Assembly: GCA_027405735.1 (NCBI GenBank)
Contig: JAPEHQ010000002.1
Span: 2,554,501-2,618,500 of the forward strand
Origin: Mucor racemosus
Lineage: Eukaryota; Mucoromycota; Mucoromycetes; Mucorales; Mucoraceae
Length of the DNA: 64,000 nt
Direction of reading: 5' to 3'
Shown here: positions 57,418 through 64,000 of the stretch, piece by piece
Layout: every line of letters starts with the position of its first letter
Position numbering within the stretch: position 1 is the first letter of the stretch
Notes under the pieces: generated by a model
What the model was told of the DNA's origin: nothing
The model's input: only the letters and a program-made list of their open reading frames with translations
Database searches by the model: none
Position numbers and translations under genes: made by a program

Positions 57418-58876
57418 ATGAAATTGTCTATTAATATTAGCATTATAATAGCGTCAGCGATTGGAGCCGCAGTTATGGCTTATCCAGCAGACTTCATAAA
57501 AAGAGGCGTATCCGCTGCTCTTTCTTTTCCTTGTGGAGATGATGTTCCAAACGTACGAGAATATATAATTCAAATCATTAACATGTACTAAATATATAAT
57601 AATTTTAATAGTGGGTGGCAAAAATTGAAATAGGTATATGACTAGGCATTCAATAATCAAAAAATGGCATTAATACTAAACGTATTATTCAGGTACTCCT
57701 GGTCAAACACTTCCATTGCTCTTGGATACCAGCAGCGAGGATACTTGGGTAGCTGGTATCATGGTATGTAATGTTTAACACACCATTTAATTTGTTATAT
57801 TGACGTCTAAATCATTCAATAGTGTCATTCTGAGTTTTGTTCCACACGAAAAACTCCGTTATTTGATGCCGGAAAGTCTTCAACCATTGAAAATGAACAC
57901 AAAGAGATCACTCTTGAATATGACGATGGAACCATTGTTGGAAACTTGTATAATGTAATACTTTTAGACACAAAACACTTTGTATTATTACTTATACAGT
58001 TTCTATATAGGATATCTTTAAGATCGGTGGCACAGTAATTGACGACTTTACATTCGGCAAAGCTTTTGAAGTCAACGGATTCAATGATTCTGCTACCTTT
58101 TGTAATTAATATATATTTCTCTTGTATTTGAGTTATATTTTTATTAACCTAAATTAAATTTAGCTGGAATTTTGGGTCTTCGTGGCTCAGAAGAAAGCTT
58201 AACCAAACGAGCCCTGTTATTTGACAAAAGAGGTCCGCTTTCAAGCGTTGGAGAGCCCAGTACATTTTATGGTGCCTCAGGAGTTGATTACAAAAGAAAG
58301 AGAAACAATGTCGGTGGAAAAGTATGCCAATTTGGTTTTGGTTTTGATGAATCCCGCATCAATGGTGACATTGCTTGGATTGATCTTCCTACCTGCGATT
58401 ATGGGTCAAGTCCTTTTTGGAAAGCCAAGCTAACATGCGCCAAGATTGAAGGTGCCGTTGATTTGAAATTTAATAAAACCATAGTTTCTTTTGATACAAG
58501 CGTCAAGAATATCCAAGTTCCTCATACAGATATTGCTAAAATTCATAAAGGATTAGACGCAAAGTACAATGATAAAACAGATCAGTATGAATTCAAATGT
58601 TGTTACGCAAAAGACTTGACTTTTTCTTTTGAAAAATATGATATTACCCTTCCTACCGAGGCTTATACAAAGAAAATTGGCTCAGGTGGTGAATACTGTA
58701 CTGATGTTTTTGAGGTACTCGAACCGAGTAAATTTGACTATGAAAATACTTGGAAATTGGGAACAAAGTTCATTACCAACTTTGTTTCTATCTATGATGA
58801 ACGCAGACGTCAAACTGGATTGGGATTGTTGGCCACTGGTGGGCTCAATGGCGTGAAAATCAGAGCTAAAAAATAA
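57418..58876 (+). CDS. Secreted pepsin-family (A1) aspartic protease with altered active-site motifs
   Basis: Six exons, all in frame: a signal peptide (MKLSINISIIIASAIGAAVM), a short pro-region, a tiny exon WVAKIEI, then GTPGQTLPLLLDTSSEDTW, the flap region LEYDDGTIVGN, SGILGLRG and a C-terminal lobe ending LGLLATGGLNGVKIRAKK. The fold landmarks of fungal A1 proteases are present (xGTPxQ, GILGL, Cys pairs). Both catalytic Asp residues are kept, but the Gly of each DTG is Ser: LLLDTSSEDTW and VSFDTSVKNIQVP. Canonical fungal pepsins have DTG in both lobes. The pro-region is shorter than usual. Activity may be reduced or lost, so it may be a pseudoprotease or a divergent member. Confidence 0.82.
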
Positions 58877-60133
58877 TTTTCTTTTACATACATATAGCAA
58901 GCTATATTGCATGCTACTAAAACTTAATAAACCATTACATACTCAACTCAAAAATGCATATAATATTATTTTCTCAGTTTGGCTGCTATTATTACTGATT
59001 CGATTAGCGAGCGCCTTTTGTTATTATATCTTTTACTATTGTAAGGAAATTCCATATATTGTCATCAATTCTTTAACGGATTTATACACAAAAAGATTGC
59101 AAAAACGAACTAAAATAAAGAAGAATGTCTGAGCAAATGTTTAAAGCATTTTCGTATTTTTTTGTTTGAAAAATATTATAGAAAAGGCGAGAAATCGATA
59201 CATTTCATGGCACACGTTTATTTATTTTATTTTATTTTTTGCAAATGAATACAAATTTATGAATTGCACAGTATTTCTAATATAAATGTGTAAGGTTTTA
59301 TGTATCATATACATCATCAGACTGATTAGTTACTTTATATCATTATTTAAAAATGTTGCTTAAAAATTGTTTTTATCACAGCATATAATGCTGAATAATG
59401 GAAACTGCAGACTATTGACAAAGGTTTATGATTTTCATGGTATTTATTTGTTTGCAGTTATTTAAATCGATTATTGAAATCTGGGGTTTTTTTTTAAAAA
59501 AAAAAGTAGAACGCATTGCATTACACTGTTGATTATACTACATAAAGAGGACATTTACTTATTAATTTCAGTAGTTGTCATTACCATATATATAATATGT
59601 TGGTTTTGGCTGACTTACCGCTATTTCTAACTTTAAATGGTCTGCTGGACCACAAAACCCGCTTAGAAAAAAGTGAGGGCTTGATTTCTATGAATTAACC
59701 AGCAAATCAGTGGGATAATAAAATTGCAGCCCTGAGTGCTGTTACAGTTGTAGCATATATTTCAAAACTTGCAACCCATTCGGATCAATATTCATCGATT
59801 GCAAGCATTTTCCAGTTACTTTATTCTATTTAAGCAGAGGAAGAGAGGTTTCAGTACGACACTTGTGCTAGAATCCTTCAAAAACAACTGTTGGTTAATG
59901 AAGTTAAGATATGTTGTTCGTGTATTTACTACGCATTAAGTGCAACTTCAAAATTCAATTTTGAGCCGTTATTTAATTTTATAAAGATCTTCAAAGAATA
60001 TCTGGAACAACCCATACTGTTATATCAGAATCTAGATATAGCGCTACAGTAGTCGTATTATCAGGATATTGTTATTGTTACATCATTAATAGCTGTTGTA
60101 TCACTGGATAATCTCTTCTATATATAATTTCAT
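58877..60133. other. Gene-free interval with repeat edges
   Basis: Downstream of the protease there is no supported gene; a small hydrophobic frame at 58911-59132 lacks family resemblance. About 59970-60030 resembles 43475-43530. From about 60040 to 60133 an AT-rich block with a TATA-like motif (TCTATATATAA) precedes the 60134-60199 repeat and looks like the U3/R part of an LTR. Confidence 0.5.
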
Positions 60134-60199
60134 TCTCTACATTCAATAAAACCTCACCTTTTATTCTTGTCTAATTCTTAGTAGTTTTGGTAAAACATG
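60134..60199 (+). repeat. Terminal flank repeat, copy of 1-66
   Basis: This matches window bases 1-66, including the AATAAA block and the GGTAAAAC end motif. Here it is followed by unrelated sequence and then R2, instead of a fold-back arm. Confidence 0.65.
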
Positions 60200-60261
60200 C
60201 CTTATAAAACGGTGAATATATCCTTGGAATATAAAAACAAAAAAGAGAGAAACAACACACG

Positions 60262-60993
60262 TAGAAAAGAATTTTCAAGGCTTTACATTATTTAGCGCAA
60301 TTAAAACTCTGCTAAATTGCACATTTCAGTCAATGTAAAAGCAGCATTGCGGCACATGAACCATAAACTAAACAAAATAGGCAATATATGTTATCATAAA
60401 ATATACATTTTTCTACCAGAAAAACCGTCTATCATATCATACATTCATTAAAAAATTGCAAAAGTGAGCCCGTAGGACGACGCCATAATTGAGCATAGCA
60501 AGATTGGAAGGCTAAGTCTCTTATACTATGGTATATCTAAGTTTTAAATAAAAAAGCATTTTTTTCTTTTTTACTTTTCTTATATTTAACCACGTACGGT
60601 CTGAAAATTTAGACTTTGTAGCGGACATTTTCGGGGCTCATTTTATCCTTACCAACACTCATGATTTTGATCAAAAAACAGAAAAATCAAGTTTTGATAC
60701 CAAAATCGACGTTTAAATGTACTACATTATGAGAGAAAATTGTAGCCATGACTAGTACACATTTTATAAAATCTTAATATTAAATGTTAAGTAATGAAAC
60801 TTACCATTTTTGGACCAAAAACGGTTTTTTGATTAAAGGATTTTCATGTGATATTTTGCAATAAAAATGTTTGTTATTTTTTATTGAGCAAATAGAGCGC
60901 TAAATTCTGTATGTGTGTATATTTTTTGTTTTTATAATTGGTAGTATAATTAACTCTAAATTTGCAAAATCAGAAAAAAAAATTCAGAAAATG
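60262..60993 (+). repeat. Repeat R2, copy 2
   Basis: This is the direct-strand copy of the element seen at 27842-28583, with similar boundaries. The frame FFVFIIGSIINSKFAK is retained near its right end. It diverges from copy 1 by scattered changes, so the two are not recent duplicates. Confidence 0.75.
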
Positions 60994-61035
60994 ACGGCTC
61001 CGTATACATGGTTGGGGTCGTGCCCGACTAGATTT

Positions 61036-61081
61036 CATTTTTTGGTTTCGGAGGGCTATCGCCCTCCGAAACCAAAAAATG
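61036..61081. repeat. 46-bp perfect hairpin palindrome
   Basis: Arms 61036-61056 and 61061-61081 are perfect 21-bp inverted repeats separated by TATC. The centre is GC-rich (GGAGGGC/GCCCTCC) in an otherwise AT-rich setting. It sits just beyond R2 copy 2. It could be an excision scar, two element ends joined head to head, or an RNA hairpin. Confidence 0.9.
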
Positions 61082-61439
61082 ATGATTTTGATGTGTTATA
61101 TCGTAAAATTGATTATATGCAATGTCCTCATACCAACACATCATACAAAACTATCCAAGGCAATAATAAAAATATTATTTGATGGTTTTAGATTACTTTG
61201 TTTTAATTTATTGCGTATCTAATGCTTTATAAAACATAAAATCAATCACATACGGTATTTTGAAAAGAAGAACAGCATGCAGTTGTTTTCAGGGACATTA
61301 ATATAGCACGATAAAGAATAAATTAAACATATTTTTCATAAAAATAAATTGTATAATATTGAAAAAAGTATTTTATAATTGTGTTTATTTATAAATCGTT
61401 TTTAGTAAATAGTTTGCATTTGTATGCGTTTAAACAAAG
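61082..61439. other. Short intergenic region
   Basis: Apart from a frame running on from R2 through the hairpin to 61182 without known resemblance, nothing is evident. It contains the 3' flank of the exonuclease-domain gene. Confidence 0.5.
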
Positions 61440-63983
61440 CTATAAAGAAGGAGAAGGCGAATAAAACTGGCATTTCTTTGGAATTTGTTTACCAGGGCAA
61501 CTGTACATGTTGTCAAAATTAAACTTTTCACATCTGAAGCACTTTTTTCCTAAATTCCCTAGTTTTCTTTTTTTTACAACCATTGGCACATTATTCTGGA
61601 TTAAAGATGTAGGTTGTGGCCTAATAGGTGCAGGAGATACCACCAAGCCATGAGTTCTCTTATTACTAATTATATTATTAGTTGGAGTTCTGGCTGTATT
61701 CGATGATTTTCGAGGTGGTATATTAACCAGGCGAGAAAGCGGAACAGGAGGATTCACTACAACATCTGGACGATTAGCAGGGTCCACAGTTACCAGAGCT
61801 GCACTAATTTTTGATACGTTTTTCGACGTCTTAGTGCTGTTACTATAAGTATCATTATTCTGAGATTTGTTGTAAAATGATTCAAGTAACTCTGGAAGCT
61901 TGTAGTAGTCCGTAGGAAATTTATCTTCCCCCAATGCTTCATTAACCGTATTACATCTTAGGCACCATTCTTTTGCCATCTCAACGAAATCAGGTTTTGC
62001 TCTGCTAAATAATCCTAGTTGATTATAAATTTCCCAAAACTTATCTTGCTCTTTTTTGGTATGAATGGAGGTAACCGGATACTTTGTGCCTTGCATGTCG
62101 GCCAAATACTGATATGTCGACAACTTTTTTCTACGAACAGATACCATGGGCAATGCGCAGAGTTGCAAAACGTCTTCAACCAAAGAAGTAGAAATTAAGC
62201 AGCGATCATTGCTTTTATTACTGGGAATCATTTTTAGATGTGTAATGGTAAATTCAGGCACAGGACAGATACCGAAAAACTCTCCAACCGGGAAGTTGTG
62301 AATGGCCGTGCCGTCAGGATCATAATATGACCCTTTTACAGTTAAACCAAGCTCACTCTTCAAGTGATTGATACCTTGAACAAGCCAGGGGTTGTAGTGG
62401 CTTTTATGTATAATATTATACCTATTGAGTGAACCCACCTATTCAAATAAATGTTATTAATCAAGTCATTATGGGAATATAATAGTACTTACATCGGTAT
62501 TGTGCCTGAGGCGATAATCGGCCAACAAGCAATCTGTGAGCCTTGGGGATGCATTGTACATGGAAAACTTGCGTATAATATTTGTGTGAACACCTCCTTC
62601 TAAGCTGTTGGTGCCGCGAACACATCTATATACTGGCAAACCAAGATCGTCGACATATCGAACGTAGTAGAGAGGTACGCCCACAGGATCCGATACATGT
62701 CCTTTCTCTATCGCTTCCAAGATTTTTTTCGCCTGAGCCTTGCATGCATTATCAAATAAAGGTTGCCCACTCTTTGCGCACACTGCATTTCCTAGATCCT
62801 GGAAAAGTTTTTCCACCACAGGTAGTAACTCATTTGAAGGTGGGATTGCCCTTCTTACTCGCTTTGCTATCCAACCTGGGCTTTCTCTGACCACTTTATC
62901 CCACGTAGTTTTCTGGCGTTCAAGGGCTTTGCTCACTCTCTTCTTGTCATCCTGGCTTGTTACAAACAGAGCATCGCTAAAACGAGCCATAAATACTTTT
63001 TGAGCACCATGCTTCTCAGAAATTGGAAGCGAATCCATCAAATGGAAAGCATCCTTCAAAACCAAAGTTGGAAATGTTGAATTATCAATTAATGGTTCCT
63101 TTTCTGCAGGGAGTTTGGTTGTCTTCAAGCAACTAAATTGTATGCGCATTGTTGTGATGTTGTCCTGTACATCAAGGTCAGAAAAAGTTCTAATAAGCCT
63201 CTTTGAAATTCTTTTGTCATGATGACAGACTGGCGCCAAAGCATCAGATGTGATAACCTTCAAGATCTTAACCTCAACACAGCATGTGCATTTGATAGAA
63301 CTGTCAAGAGGAGTATCCAAGATCTCTGCAATTGCTAACTGTTTACCGCGACATGTTTTTGCTGTGGCATACACATTGACAACAGTACCAACCTTCGATT
63401 TCTGGTTTACCGGATGATTTAGTACTTCAAATGTTCTCATCTTTTCCAGCATACACAGCGCAACACGAGCGTCACAGGCAGCATATTGGCGTTGATCAGC
63501 ATCTAAAGTGGCAGCTTCCCAATCTCCGGATCTGATGCTATTAGGCTTTGGTAAATACTGTCCCAATATATCCTCGCAAAGGCTTTGGAGTGAACATTTC
63601 TTTAAAGTATGGATATGGCCCATTTCCATATAATGGCTAGCCAAATCAACATACGCCTTTCGAGCATAAGAAGACTTCTCAACATTATAGTTCGTTTCGA
63701 GCTTCATTAGATCTTGCTTGACACTACGGCCAACCTTTATGACATTAGTGTCCTCGAGAAATAGCTTCAACTGCCCAGGAATGGGGTTTGAGATATCCAA
63801 ATGGAACAGGTACACAGACTTTTGAAACGCAATTTGGATCAATGAGATTTTTTGCCTTATTGATTTCTTGTTGACAAATTTAGTTGTCCACTCACAATCA
63901 AATCCTACATGGATTGGTACAATTTGATTGCCATAGGGATTTGGTGTCAAGAACCTAAAAAGTTGAGATGCCATGTTGTTCAT
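61440..63983 (-). CDS. 3'-5' exonuclease-domain protein with conserved C-terminal regions (possibly partial at 5' end)
   Basis: Exon 1 is 62493-63983 and exon 2 is 61440-62438, joined across a 54-nt GTAAGT-TAG intron that restores HNTDVGSLNRY; the protein has 829 residues. Residues about 20-190 form a DEDDy exonuclease like WRN/Rrp6: GFDCEWT (Asp and Glu), KVGRSVKQDLMKL (Asp) and YAACDARVALCML (Tyr and Asp), all catalytic residues present. A middle region holds RCVRGTNSLEGGVHTNIIRK and LLADYRLRHNTDVG, which I associate with uncharacterised fungal and animal proteins, possibly transposon-linked. The C-terminus has a putative zinc motif, CFRCEKFNFDNMYSC...C. The frame stays open from the start codon to the window edge, so an upstream exon is possible. 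Confidence 0.8.
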
Positions 63984-64000
63984 TTGAATGGCTGATTGTA

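Overview
The window looks like nuclear DNA from an early-diverging filamentous fungus, most plausibly Mucoromycota of the Mucorales type. It is very AT-rich. Genes are cut by short introns of about 45-75 nt with GTAAGT-type donors, and the encoded proteins read as fungal. No name was checked against a database; all calls come from reading the translations and splice junctions by eye.

Gene blocks. From 10.1 to 23.8 kb there is a compact island: complex I subunit NDUFS5 (+), a double-START lipid-transfer protein (-), a seven-span membrane protein (-), the exon-junction factor Mago nashi (+), an Nhp10-like HMG-box protein (-), the GPI-anchor enzyme Gpi12/PIG-L (-) and RNA polymerase III subunit Rpc53/RPC4 (-). 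From 31.0 to 39.2 kb come a bHLH-zipper factor (-), a C1orf109/AIRIM-like protein (-) divergent from a UCS/UNC-45 myosin chaperone (+), and an F-box protein (+). From 46.1 to 58.9 kb come transportin/Kap104 (-), an F-box/LRR protein (-) divergent from ribosomal protein eL15 (+), a peroxisomal enoyl-CoA isomerase (+), a CFEM-like GPI-anchored protein (+) and a secreted pepsin-like aspartic protease with unusual active-site motifs (+). At the right edge lies a 3'-5' exonuclease-domain gene (-), open to the window border.

Repeat blocks. The unusual part is a set of giant fold-back elements. P1 is centred at 4086, P3 at 41785, and P2 has arms 24588-26299 and 28588-30299. They are built from related units, subfamily A in P1 and P3 and subfamily B in P2. 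Single diverged B copies lie at about 7.0-9.0 kb and 44.1-45.4 kb. The inner arms appear essentially identical while the outer arms differ. In P1 the change falls exactly at a LINE-like insertion present in one arm only, which suggests homogenisation running outward from the palindrome centre. Other mobile DNA nests in these blocks: a LINE-like fragment with reverse transcriptase and zinc-finger remnants, a clean solo LTR with a 5-bp target duplication, a small TIR element, a Tc1-like transposase relic, two copies of another repeat (R2), and a captured dynein intermediate chain exon inside the P2 spacer. All B copies keep a 47-nt intron-like segment, or its remnant, and several copies keep a short peptide frame, so these elements may be or may have been transcribed and spliced.
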